DNA of 64,000 bases, taken from CAVXXB01 sp963765585. Its GTDB lineage: Bacteria > Calditrichota > Calditrichia > JAJRVZ01. Positions 18,452 to 27,822 of this stretch are shown here, piece after piece. Location of the stretch: the NCBI GenBank assembly GCA_963765585.1, contig CAVXXB010000002.1, forward strand, positions 62,001-126,000, given 5' to 3'. Position 1 is the first letter of the stretch; the number at the start of each line of letters is the position of its first letter. The position numbers were made by a program, and so were the translations under genes. The notes beneath the pieces were generated by a model. The model did not search any database, was not told the DNA's origin, and worked only from the letters and a program-made list of their open reading frames with translations.

Positions 18452-20047
18452 CTACAAAGATTTACTATACTTTATTGCTGATCTAAATATCTTCATGATG
18501 CCAAAGGGCATGCCCATCATCATTCCGGTACTCATGACACCACTCATCATGGCCCCCACGATGCCATGCATACCTGTATCACCACCTGTCAGGTAGAGAT
18601 TTTTAACCGGAGACTTGATTGTTAACCAGTCTGCGGAAAATTTTTCCGGAATCGCGGGCAGACCATATATCACGCCTGCGCGGTGACCGGTAAAATGCTC
18701 GGTACTTAACGGTGTCGAGAGCTCTTTGTAATCGATTAAATCTCTGAGTCCCGGCAAATGGGGCTCTACAAAAGAGAGCATATTTTCTGCGATTGTATCT
18801 TTTAACTGCTCATAATCGGCCCCACGATTCTTCCACGGCAAATCGGCCCATTTCTTAAAAACCGATTGATCTAAAAATGAGATCAGTTCCAGTGTATGGC
18901 TTGTGGCGGCAGGATTTTTTGCCGATGGACATGATACATAACAAGCTCCCGTTTTGGCATTAATCAGATCATTACGATCGCGAAAGATCTGATCATGATC
19001 ATATGACCCATAAATCCATAAATTTTCGCCGTCATACCCTGAATGTCTGGGATCGTCTTTTAGCCCCAGATAAAGTGTTACATTGGCTATACCGGCTGGA
19101 AATGATTCGATTTCATTTATGAATGATGGTGCAAATACAGAAGGTATCAGATCAAGATAAGTGGTCATCGCACCGGCGGCTGAGATAATAGAATCCGCAA
19201 TATATTCTTTTTGCTCTGCCGATTCCTTTTTCCGGTGATGAACCACTTTGACTCCGACAGCCCTTCCTTTTTCAATAATTATTTCTGAAACTTCATGATT
19301 TACCAGAACCTCACCACCTGAAGCCTCAATGGCAGGAATAATGTGATCGGCAATTTGTTTGGCACCACCAATGGGATACCAGGCTCCGTTCATATAGTGA
19401 TCAGCTATCATGGCATGAGCTAAAAAAGCACTCTTCTCCGGGGGTAATCCATAATCGCCCCATTGCGAAGCGAGAACGGCCTGCAATTGCGGATCGGAGA
19501 TATGCTAATCCAGGTAGGCTTTGGTGGTCTGCAGTGCGGATCTGCGGCCCTTGACGGCAAGCATTTTACCAAAATATTTGACCATCCCGGGCAGGTTTCT
19601 TGCGATGCTCTGACGACCAAACCAACCTGGTGTCTTACGATAGTCATCAACATACTGACGAATGGCAGTTGCTTCATCGGGAAACGCTTTAATCACTTCT
19701 GCAATGAACTTATCTTTTCCGGAACTCAATTCAATCTTATGATCGGGATAGATAAATACATCATAGGGATCATTCATTTTGTTCCATTTAACTCCACCCC
19801 GGGATATAAAATCAAATATGGCGCGTGTGGGTTCATTCTTACCCATACCACCAACATAATGCAGACCCACATCCCATTCATAACTGTTTCCTGCATTGCG
19901 CTTAAATACATGCGTAAAGCCACCGGGCTTAAAATGGCGCTCAAGTACGAGCACTTTTTTATTCCATAGCTGTGCGAGCAAACTGGCACAAGTCAGGGCA
20001 CTAAGTCCCGAGCCAATAATGATGACATCATATTTTTCGCTATTCAT
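18452..20047 (-). pseudogene. RetSat/phytoene-desaturase-like FAD oxidoreductase with in-frame TAG
   Basis: About 531 codons in a single frame interrupted by one amber codon at 19505-19507. The first part has the dinucleotide-binding start YDVIIIGSGLSALTCASLLA, ERHFKPGGFTHVF and EWDVGLHYVGGMG, typical of all-trans-retinol 13,14-reductase and CrtI-like oxidoreductases. After the stop the frame runs on unchanged (HISDPQLQAVLASQWGDYG) to the C-terminal FAD motif YLTGGDTGMHGIVGAMMSG. Such enzymes reduce or desaturate polyene or other isoprenoid substrates; the substrate here is unknown. The ATG at 20047 directly precedes the Rossmann strand. A Lys or Gln codon changed to TAG by one base would explain the interruption. 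The rest of the protein looks fully conserved. Confidence 0.8.
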
Positions 20048-20432
20048 AAGCAATTTCTGTATTTAATGATACATCCGATGTTTCTTTTGGACAGGATGCT
20101 GGATTCTGGATGCAAGAGTACAAGGTACAAGGTACAAGGACCAAGGACCAAGGCTGAAGGAACCGGTCATTTGACAGGTCATTCTGTAAGGATCTTATAG
20201 CCGGGGCAGTTATGACAGATACAGGATGCAAGATAAAGCAGTCTGGATACTGGATGCTGGATATCTTTAATGATATCTGATATTATATTTTTAATATCTT
20301 ACGATTTAACATATCAAATTAATAAATTGAGTCTGTATAATTTTACATTACTTTTTTCTCAGGGACTTAGGTGCTTAGGGACTCTGGGACTTTTTACTCT
20401 TATCTCCGCAGATTCCCTATCCACTCCCCATC
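20048..20432. repeat. Gene-free stretch made of several word-like repeats
   Basis: Nothing codes here. It holds GATGCTGGATTCTGGATGCA (20095 on), a tandem of AAGGTAC/AAGGACC heptamers (about 20120-20153), another GGATACTGGATGCTGGAT tract (about 20244-20262), and AGGGACTTAGG/GCTTAGGGACTC repeats (about 20361-20390). Related words recur in other intergenic gaps of this window. Confidence 0.5.
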
Positions 20433-21707
20433 TCAATCAAACTCAAACACATATTTATCACTATCGTGGTATCCCTTCTCCACAATCTCATTATTTTTAA
20501 AAATTGCCCAGGATGGCATCCTATAACGGTCACGTGTCATATGATAAAGTTGCATGGCACTATTGGCATTTAACAGATAAACAGCCCGTTCAGGATTATA
20601 TGGATTTGGAAAAGCGGCGAACAATCCCTGGTCGGATCTGTTATATTTTTCATCCTGCCAGACAAACATATTTTTACCAGTGTCCAGATGTAATTCCTGA
20701 GTCAAATCCTGCATAAATGAATTATCAACCGGGTTACCCAACACAATCAGATCGTAATTCTTCATATCCGCTTCCGTCACTTCACTATCCTTTATGACCG
20801 GTTTTAACTCTTCGGTGTACCTGTCAGCCAATGTGGTATTAAAGCGAAGTGCCAATGTGTGGTTGGCTTCGATTTGCCGTTTGGTACCATAGATGATTTT
20901 TGCATTATCAAAATCATCAAAATAATTTGACCAGGTATAATAATTTTCATATTCCAGCGGGATATCACGAAGACTATTAAAGATGATTTTTTCCGGCTTT
21001 TCAGAAAAGGTAAAAATAAACCCGTTCTCTCTTTTATCCACATTCAGCAATTTATAGGATATCTTATTTCCGGACTCAATTTCTAATGTGGTCAGGAATT
21101 GGTAGAACTCTTCTGCTTGACTGACATTAATCTGTAATGTCCATTCCTTGTCAGCGGGAATCAATTCTGCATTTATTTTAAGCGATGGCAAATCAGATCT
21201 TGAAAGCCATTGCATGATGAAAGATTTCAAATCTTTGCCACTCACTTTATTGGCTACTTTTATAAAATCAGCTGTCGACATGTCTGATTCTCTGTATGTT
21301 GAATGTACCTGATTCATCAGACTGGAAAACATATCATTTCCCAGCAACAATCTCAATTGATGTAACAGGTAAGTGCCTTTTATGCGCGGAATCTGATAAT
21401 ACTTATATTGGTCATAGTTTCTTTTTGCATCAAGCGGTTTAATTGTACCTTCCTTATGAGTTGTATACAGGTATCTCACTGTCAGTTCGGACAACCTGTT
21501 TTTCAAATAACCAGGTATCTCTTCATCATCCTCAGGCAGGTTTTTGAGTATACGCCAATAGGCGGCGGATCCACTGATAAACCAGTTGTCTGCTTCCGAT
21601 TCGGGATAAACCGTATTAAACCATAATTTTCTGCTGTCAAATGCATAGTTTTCTGTAAGCGAGTCAAAATTAACTGAAATCTCCGTATCCGTCTGTCTCA
21701 GATTCAT
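20433..21707 (-). pseudogene. C-terminal part of Ntn-hydrolase fusion (M1-aminopeptidase-like region)
   Basis: A 424-residue open frame that continues the gene at 21710-23617 after a slip in a run of seven A (around 21711-21717). The first half resembles the helical C-terminal part of M1 metallopeptidases: DNWFISGSAAYW sits where M1 enzymes have a W-x-x-EG motif, then YYQIPRIKGTYLLHQLRLLL, DFIKVANKVSGKDLKSF and a Trp-rich helix. The zinc-binding HExxH is not visible and the EG glutamate is a Ser, so peptidase activity is unlikely. The last 150 residues match nothing I recognise. It could be a separate gene starting at the ATG at 21707, but it has no signal peptide, while the upstream part does. 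Confidence 0.6.
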
Positions 21708-21709
21708 CT

Positions 21710-22630
21710 TTTTTTCTTGCTGCCTTTAATTTTTCTGTGATAAATACAGGACTGGCCACCGAATATCCCAGCGACAATCGGGGAGTCGCGCCGGGCAGAT
21801 CGGGGATGCGGCGATTCTCGCCGATAAATTTCTCACGCAGGGTCACCTTTCCGGAATGCGCCAGAAAGACCAGGTTTTCCGCCATTTCGGATGTGGTTAT
21901 TTTACCGTCACAGGCATGGGGCCGGTTTATCGGTGCCGATGCCCAGACATTGACACCGGCAATGGCATCAATATTACCTTTATTGTTCATGATAAAATTT
22001 ATTGAAGGCAATATCTCTGTTCCAGGGTGTAAAGATAAGATCATAGGGCGCATTATCTGCGTTGGGAATATATTCTTTCCTTACTTCCGGGTCTTTGTTA
22101 TTATTGTTACACCAGTAAAAATCTTTGGTGTCGCCATAAAATTCATTATTTTTACTGCGCCACAATTTATGTTTATAGGTTCCAAGCAACAGAACGGCAA
22201 TCTCATCTGTTTTTGTATCGCCAATCAACCAGTCATTGGCATACATGCCATTATTATTTTTCGTCAGAATATTTCACCACATCATCGATATCATCTGGCA
22301 TATTGTGCGGCTTTTCTGATGCGGTTTGATTGCGGTGAGCCATTCGGATTAAACGGTGTCTGGGAGACCGTCGTTTCACCGATCATTATGCCTTTTTCAT
22401 TTATATAAAAATCAGCACCGGAATGGATCCCGCCCGGGAATGTCTGATAAACCAGACGATGTCCACTCGTTGGTTGGACATCACATATTACATTCCAATG
22501 CGGACCGGTGTAACCACCCCACATAAAAATCTGTCCAAAAACAATTCTGCCATCGGTAGTTGAAGATTTATTAGCCAGAAATGAAGAACATTTATGTAAT
22601 TTTTCGGGAATATTGAGTTCATCTTCAGCT
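21710..22630 (-). pseudogene. Middle part of Ntn-hydrolase fusion (C45-type catalytic domain), multiple frameshifts
   Basis: Pieces in three frames join into one C45/phospholipase-B-like domain. The first piece (about 22625-22291) contains HKCSSFLANKS followed by TTDGRIVFGQIFMW; its Cys (codon 22588-22590) sits where Ntn hydrolases of this family have the self-processing nucleophile. It continues WNVICDVQPTSGHRLVYQTF and GIMIGETTVSQTPF. The second (about 22260-21980) has MYANDWLIGDTKTDEIAVL. The third (about 21990-21715) has VNVWASAPINRPHACDGKIT. Slips occur near 22625, 22295, 22262 and 21990. The family includes acyltransferases and amide hydrolases acting on lipids or amino-acid derivatives; the substrate is unknown. 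Confidence 0.65.
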
Positions 22631-23617
22631 TTTCATAAAATTCAGCCCGGAAAGTGGATTCGCCGTTCGCGGCATGGCATATCGGGCCCACTCAATATCA
22701 ATGGCAGAATTCATCGTAACCACATCAATCAGATCCAATTCGCGCTTAAACAATTTTATACCTGCTTTATTGGCGCCATCTGCAATACCGCGCATTTCTG
22801 TGAGATATTCTTTCTCATACTTACGCAACATAAAGGCATCGGCAATAAATCTAAAATCACGCCAACCTTGTTCGGGATCATTCTCATTTACTTCGATAGA
22901 TAGTTTATTCATATATTCGACCATCTCTTCTGCAACCAGATTACCATACTGATAACCACGGGTATATGGCTCACCCTCAATGTGAACAAATATCCAGCCG
23001 CGATCATCATAACGATATCCTTCATCAAACCAGCGTAAGGTTTCTTCGGGAATATATTGAGATATATCTTCTACTTTTTCCAGTGTGATATCGTCAAACC
23101 ATGCTGTGCCAGTGGCATCGCCATTGTATCCCAGGTGAAGTCTGATCCGGTCCGATTTTGTGGTAGCAATAAAATTTACTTCGATTTTTTGCCAGTCTTT
23201 GGTCGCACCAGCTGAAGGTGAATGATTGGTAAACGGAAATGAGGACATGGTAATGCAGGCTGCAACAGATGTAGGATACCGGTCTGTGGGATTACTAAAT
23301 GCGTCTTGTGTTTTTACCCATGCACTCAATTGATACAGGTGCCCGATTTTCAATTCTACGGGTTCTGAAATGACGATTGTATTTTGCTGATAGGGATGAT
23401 GGATCTGCAAACTGGAATTACCGGATCTGAAATTTTGAAGATCAATTTTTACTGATTCGGGATTATCCGTTGACCAGCCTGACGGCAGTTTTTCTGAATT
23501 TGATGATTCAAAACCTCTGTTTTTTAAATCGATAATGGCGTTTTGAGCTGTAACATTAAATTGAAATAATAATACACACATAGTCAGCTGCAATAAAAAA
23601 AATAATTTTTTCATCAT
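22625..23617 (-). pseudogene. N-terminal part of secreted Ntn-hydrolase fusion
   Basis: A 330-residue frame with signal peptide MMKKLFFLLQLTMCVLLF...AQ. A jelly-roll carbohydrate-binding-like domain follows (about residues 30-185: RGFESSNSEKLPSGW, SGNSSLQIHHP, GTAWFDDITLE). Then comes the pro-segment of a C45/phospholipase-B-like hydrolase: GWIFVHIEGEPYTRGYQYG, GWRDFRFIADAFMLRKYE and MRGIADGA. Near its end (about 22655-22670) the frame is lost, and the catalytic part continues in other frames. The intact product would be an exported enzyme of roughly 1060 residues. The start has AGGAACGG upstream. Confidence 0.7.
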
Positions 23618-23762
23618 ATCCGTTCCTGTTTATCTATTTTATCGTTATCCTGAATCACACCTATGGGCAGATCCTCTTTGTTTCTTGGGAATTGGTTACT
23701 GGGATTTTGACATTTGCCATTAATGAAAACAGATTTCCCTGTTAACCACCTAAAAGTCATTG

Positions 23763-24845
23763 CTAGAATGCTTCTCCAACCAGAAATGTAAGCGAAGAAT
23801 TATTATATGTTCCGATACCAAAATCAATCCGCAAATTGAATTTTGCATCTGGCAGCACCATATATCGTAATCCAAATCCAGCACCAAATTTCATTGCATT
23901 CATTTTAAAATGACTAATTTTGTCTGAAACATCGCCCATGCCGGCAAAAAGAACAAATCCAAAATGACCCCAGATCATCTGGCGATATTCCATTTGTAGT
24001 GTCAGCAAATTCTTATCCCAATATCTGGCAGAAAATCCACGCAACCGGTCATCACCGAGCACAGGATAGACCAGTATCGGTGCACCATTTGTAACCTGAG
24101 TCCATGTTCCTTGAAAACCGAGTATCCCATTGGAGAACAGTGGAAGAAAATGTCGTAAATCGATTTCATAGCGTATAAAGTTATAATCGCTGGCTATCGT
24201 TTTTGTATAATATAGCCATGTTGCCCTAAAAAAACTTCCACTAAGTGGAAAGTTTACATGATCCCGTGTATCAAAATCCAGTGAGAGGCCTGCCCCGGAT
24301 ATTATAAACGGTTTTTCAGTCCCGGTATACAATCCGGTAGTGAGCTGTCCATCCGGTTCAGTTGATACCAGTGCATGAGATTGCACATTATATGCCAGGC
24401 CTATAAACAGATTTGGCATAACTTGTTGTTGATAATTCAGGTTAAGTTGCGCACCTTCATCAGTATATTCTTCGGCATCTTCTACTTCTGTATTATTCCC
24501 TATTCCATAAAATGTATTCGGGAACTTCATGTAATTTACAGTTCCGAGCATTCGGTTTTGCTGCCAGTACAATTGGGCGCCAAATTCAAGTATGATTTGT
24601 TTTCGCAGGGTGTAAATGGCCACAGTATTAATATTTGAAGTGTGTTGGGCCTGATCATTTTTAAAATAATGCATGCCATACACGCCAAAAGCCAGATTTG
24701 TCTGGTCTGTATAATATGTAACCGGATAAACTCCCCATCCTGAAGAAGCGGAATCTGCCTCACTTTGACCAAACAATATACTGCTGTTTATAAATAAGAA
24801 TGCCAGCCAAAGAAAAATGTGAATTACATCCCGGTTATTTTTCAC
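23763..24845 (-). CDS. Omp85/BamA-type outer-membrane barrel (bacterial surface antigen family)
   Basis: About 360 residues: a hydrophobic signal segment (IHIFLWLAFLFINSSILFG) followed by an all-beta protein. It has the Omp85 barrel marks LSLDFDTRDHVNFPLSGSFF and LRGF (in DDRLRGFSARYWDKN), with alternating aromatic strands and a C-terminal Phe. There are no POTRA domains, so it is a short barrel of the surface-antigen family rather than BamA itself; the function is unknown. I take the GTG at 24845: its GTGA overlaps the TGA stop of the DUF2141 gene, implying translational coupling. The longer frame to 24905 would lie inside that gene. Confidence 0.8.
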   Translation of the reverse strand: MKNNRDVIHIFLWLAFLFINSSILFGQSEADSASSGWGVYPVTYYTDQTNLAFGVYGMHYFKNDQAQHTSNINTVAIYTLRKQIILEFGAQLYWQQNRMLGTVNYMKFPNTFYGIGNNTEVEDAEEYTDEGAQLNLNYQQQVMPNLFIGLAYNVQSHALVSTEPDGQLTTGLYTGTEKPFIISGAGLSLDFDTRDHVNFPLSGSFFRATWLYYTKTIASDYNFIRYEIDLRHFLPLFSNGILGFQGTWTQVTNGAPILVYPVLGDDRLRGFSARYWDKNLLTLQMEYRQMIWGHFGFVLFAGMGDVSDKISHFKMNAMKFGAGFGLRYMVLPDAKFNLRIDFGIGTYNNSSLTFLVGEAF

Positions 24846-25282
24846 TCGACCCGAATCGACAAGGTATCTCTTTGTGATAAGAAGGTAAATTTTGCGTCCT
24901 CCCATGCAGCCGGACCAAATGATCCCGTTGCATTATTTGAAAAACCATACGCTTCGCTCGGTATCCCTAAAAAATTTGTATCTAAGTTTCCATCTTCATT
25001 TTCATCATGAAACACCTTAATTGCATAGGTTCCAAATGGAATATTTTCAAACTCAACCATAGATGTGCCATCGACGATTTTAGCACTATCGCCTAAGAAT
25101 GTATTATTCTCTATTTCATAATTTTCCTTCGAATTTGTGAGCGCAACCAGGACCACCCCATCATCGTTGGGCAGATCTGTCAAAAAAACCACAAGCGTTC
25201 CCTGTTGTGTATTAACAGAAGTAGAATCCTGAGCCATCAATAATGACAATGGAATCGCCAAAAAAATCATTACCATTTTCAT
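24842..25282 (-). CDS. Exported DUF2141-family protein
   Basis: About 146 residues. Signal peptide MKMVMIFLAIPLSLLMAQ, then a compact beta domain with the DUF2141 pattern: GTLVVFLTDLPNDDGVVLVAL, IPFGTYAIKVFHDENEDGNL, FLGIPSEAYGFSNNA. The DENEDGNLDTN loop resembles a calcium-binding loop. The biochemical role of this family is not known. The ATG at 25282 has GGGAAAAAAAT upstream; the frame extends to 25420, but that stretch reads as repeat-derived filler. It is coupled to the following Omp85 gene. Confidence 0.8.
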   Translation of the reverse strand: MKMVMIFLAIPLSLLMAQDSTSVNTQQGTLVVFLTDLPNDDGVVLVALTNSKENYEIENNTFLGDSAKIVDGTSMVEFENIPFGTYAIKVFHDENEDGNLDTNFLGIPSEAYGFSNNATGSFGPAAWEDAKFTFLSQRDTLSIRVE

Positions 25283-25437
25283 ATTTTTTTCCCTTTTTTT
25301 GTTAAGGTAGTGTAAAAAATAACCACCCCGTACAAGTCTGGCTTCGCCATATTTACGGGGCAGGCAGAATACACGGAGTAAATTATTATTATTATTTATG
25401 TTAATGCTATTTCTAATCATCTCCCCTCTGTGATCTC
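25283..25437. other. Intergenic stretch, no gene
   Basis: Between the DUF2141 start and the GxxExxY remnant I see only a CCACCCCGTACAAGTCTGGC...TTTACGGGGCAGG inverted tract (about 25321-25360) and ATT runs. The flanking interval 25561-25752, on the other side of the remnant, holds further word-like repeats (CTCGGCCTCGGCACGAG near 25653, and CCGAGAGACGAGAACCGAG near 25720). Confidence 0.4.
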
Positions 25438-25560
25438 TTATAAGATAACTCTCTTTATTCCTTCTTTTAATTTGTCAACATTAAAATTGATCAACAATCC
25501 GACTTTTAGATTTTCTACTCTCAGGTAAGATATTCTTTTAGAGTTCTCAGAGTTTTCCTC
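25438..25560 (-). pseudogene. C-terminal remnant of a GxxExxY-family protein
   Basis: Minus-strand translation ends ISYLRVENLKVGLLINFNV then DKLKEGIKRVIL and stop. That is the characteristic C terminus of GxxExxY (PDDEXK_3-like) proteins, whose members end in a KVGLLINFN-type strand. The N-terminal two thirds, with the GxxExxY motif, are absent. The fragment is preceded by an intergenic repeat of the CAGAGCACTCAGAGGA type. It appears to be a deletion relic. Confidence 0.6.
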
Positions 25561-25752
25561 TGAGTGCTCTGTGGTTTCATCTTTTAATCCTGTCTTTCAT
25601 TTTTTCATAGAACTTTTGACACTACCTTTGTTAATGTGATGATAGACCTCGGCCTCGGCACGAGATACTCGTTTCTTAACATCCATACGATATATAATAA
25701 TTAAAAACCAGGACCAAGAGCCGAGAGACGAGAACCGAGTGCCGAGATACTT

Positions 25753-26769
25753 TCAGTTCTTCAACACAGTTATATCCTGCACTTTTCCCCCGCGTAGAAT
25801 TGTAAAGGTCAGTGGTTGATCGGCTTTTACCGCATTAATTTTCATACGAACCTGTTCGAGTTTATCTAAGTGCAATGGTATCCCTTCTACCTTCAGGATG
25901 ACATCTCCACCGATAAGTAATTCCACATTGCCAATCATTATCGGAATTCTGCCAGCACGCAATCCCATGCGCGATGCTATGGAATTTTGTGCCACCTTCT
26001 GAACCAGGAGTCCTGAACTTTGAGGAATATTAAAAGCTGCGGCCAATTCGTCATGAAGATAGAAATGATCCAGCCCGGTCCAGAAAAAAGGTTGTTCCAA
26101 TAGGATTTTTTTTGCCGTATTTGAAGAAACCGCAAAACCGATCCCTTCAAAGCCACCGGATTGGGATAATATATGGCTTACAATACCAACAATCTCGCCC
26201 TGCATATTAAACATGGGACCACCTGAGTTCCCCTGGTTAATGGATGCATCGGTTTGCAGCAATTCCATGCCCATCATATCGCTGGTAGCACGGTCTTCCT
26301 TTCTTTTTCCACTGATATACCCAACAGTAAGTGACTGACTGATGCCATAGGGTGCGCCGACAATGATAACCTGATCCCCGACATTGATATTGTTTGAATC
26401 TCCGAGTTTTGCAATCGTATAATTTTTAGGCATCCATTCCAATTTTATTAATGCCACATCCGCCATTTGGTTTGAGGATAAAATTTTGGCCGGAATTTTT
26501 TCACCATCATCAAATTCCACAACCAACCTGTCGGCGGTTTGCACCACATGGGCTGCTGTCATTATTTCACCCTGTTCAGATATTAAGACACCCGATCCCA
26601 ACCCTGCCATCATGACATCCTGTCTGCCGGTAACCGGTGAAGACATTTGTTCCCCAACATTAATAACCACCACCGAATTCTTCATACTTTTAAATATTTC
26701 GCCAATATTTTGTGCAGATAATTGTACCGACAACATAAATAGAATAACCATCATAAGCCTGTACATCAT
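25753..26769 (-). CDS. HtrA/DegP-like periplasmic serine protease
   Basis: 338 residues. Signal peptide (MMYRLMMVILFMLSVQLSAQ), then a trypsin-like domain with the complete triad: His in TAAHVV (near 74), Asp in ADVALIKLEW (near 106) and Ser in NQGNSGGPMF (near 181). One C-terminal PDZ-like domain follows (SGLLVQKVAQNSIASRMGLR, about 240-335). DegP has two PDZ domains; this one resembles DegS- or HtrA-like single-PDZ forms but is exported rather than clearly membrane-anchored. It should degrade or process misfolded envelope proteins. The neighbouring outer-membrane proteins fit that job. The ribosome site AAGGAGAGA precedes tandem ATG codons (26769/26766). Confidence 0.9.
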   Translation of the reverse strand: MMYRLMMVILFMLSVQLSAQNIGEIFKSMKNSVVVINVGEQMSSPVTGRQDVMMAGLGSGVLISEQGEIMTAAHVVQTADRLVVEFDDGEKIPAKILSSNQMADVALIKLEWMPKNYTIAKLGDSNNINVGDQVIIVGAPYGISQSLTVGYISGKRKEDRATSDMMGMELLQTDASINQGNSGGPMFNMQGEIVGIVSHILSQSGGFEGIGFAVSSNTAKKILLEQPFFWTGLDHFYLHDELAAAFNIPQSSGLLVQKVAQNSIASRMGLRAGRIPIMIGNVELLIGGDVILKVEGIPLHLDKLEQVRMKINAVKADQPLTFTILRGGKVQDITVLKN

Positions 26770-26781
26770 TCTCTCCTTTTA

Positions 26782-27822
26782 CTAAAAAATAAATCCTGCC
26801 TTAAAATAATAATTATATTGTTTCGGACCCGGATTGAGCGGGCTATGATCTCCGCGCGAATAAATGAACTCAAATGGTCCGATAATTGAATAAAATTTTA
26901 TACCTATAGCATATCCAATAATGATATTATTCCCGACCGGTGGTGACTGACCATCAATCTGATAGCCAAAAGCCGCATTACCCATTAGTTTTACGAAAAT
27001 ATCCTTTTTGAACTCATAGCGATAGTCCAGACGGGCGACCGTCATCTCATCAGCCACCAGTTGCATATAATCCAGACCAACAAATGAGTCGGGACCGCCG
27101 AGAAAAAATTTATTATAAACCGGGAGTGTTTTGCTGGTGCCAAAAAATCCCTGTAACATAAATGTATGGTATTTTGCAAATGTTAGAAACAGACGGGCAT
27201 TTAGTTCAAGACGTATAAAATTCAACTCAGAGCCCAATTTCTTATTACTATAATCATATTTTCCATAAAAATAAAAACCATCACGCGGTAGAAGAAAATT
27301 ATCAAGCCGGTCAATAGTGGATGAGAGAATTATGGTACGTAATTTGTCGTCAAATTCGGGAAACCTGCTTGCATCTCTAACGGCAACATCCGGTTTGACA
27401 TTCATGTATTGAAAAGCATATTCTGCCTCAAGAATCGCTGATCTGCTAATGAGCATGTTCAATCCAAATCCCAAAGAATGTCCTTTATCTTTGTATGAGG
27501 CAATTTGATCACCACCTGATTCATAAATGGGGGTGGGGATATCCCAAAAATAATATTTTAAGAATGGAAAGATGGTACGACCCAGGCTACGGGACGGAAG
27601 TGAGGGCTTAAAAAGGAACGATGTTAGACCGGCAAATTGTAATTCACTCTCGAGTTTCGAGCCTGGGATTAAAAGATCGGTGCCTACAAACGAAGCATTA
27701 CCCACCAGATAATGCAAATCATCATATCGGAATCCTAATCGTAGTTCGCGCTGTGTTCCTTCCTCTACTCTGACCAGGATGTTAACTTTATTATCCCTAG
27801 CCGGTGTAATGATCATAATCAA
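26782..27822 (-). pseudogene. PlpD-like patatin: C-terminal barrel part after a frameshift
   Basis: This 346-residue frame continues the patatin gene. Its first codons (ARDNKVNILVRVEEGTQREL) are the last strand of a POTRA domain, followed by a 16-strand Omp85-type barrel: LRLGFRYDDLHYL, LPRDGFYFYGKYDY, the FLGGPDSFVGLDY loop where Omp85 proteins carry their RGF-like motif, and a C-terminal Phe. Together with 27797-28957 it gives about 725 residues, the size of PlpD-type (type Vd) secreted phospholipases. A slip around 27810-27825 separates the two frames. Confidence 0.75.

Noticed and set aside
19505..19507. Genetic-code change (TAG read as an amino acid)
   Set aside because: Other genes in the window use TAG as a normal stop, for example the lone receiver gene ending at 43143, so general reassignment is unlikely.
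20118..20155. CRISPR array or VNTR locus
   Set aside because: The AAGGTAC/AAGGACC units are only 7-8 bases, imperfect and few, with no spacers and no cas genes.
21737..22408. 223-residue plus-strand reading frame opposite the Ntn-hydrolase fusion
   Set aside because: The minus strand carries clear family motifs over the same stretch; the plus-strand frame has no recognisable motif or start signal and is a shadow.
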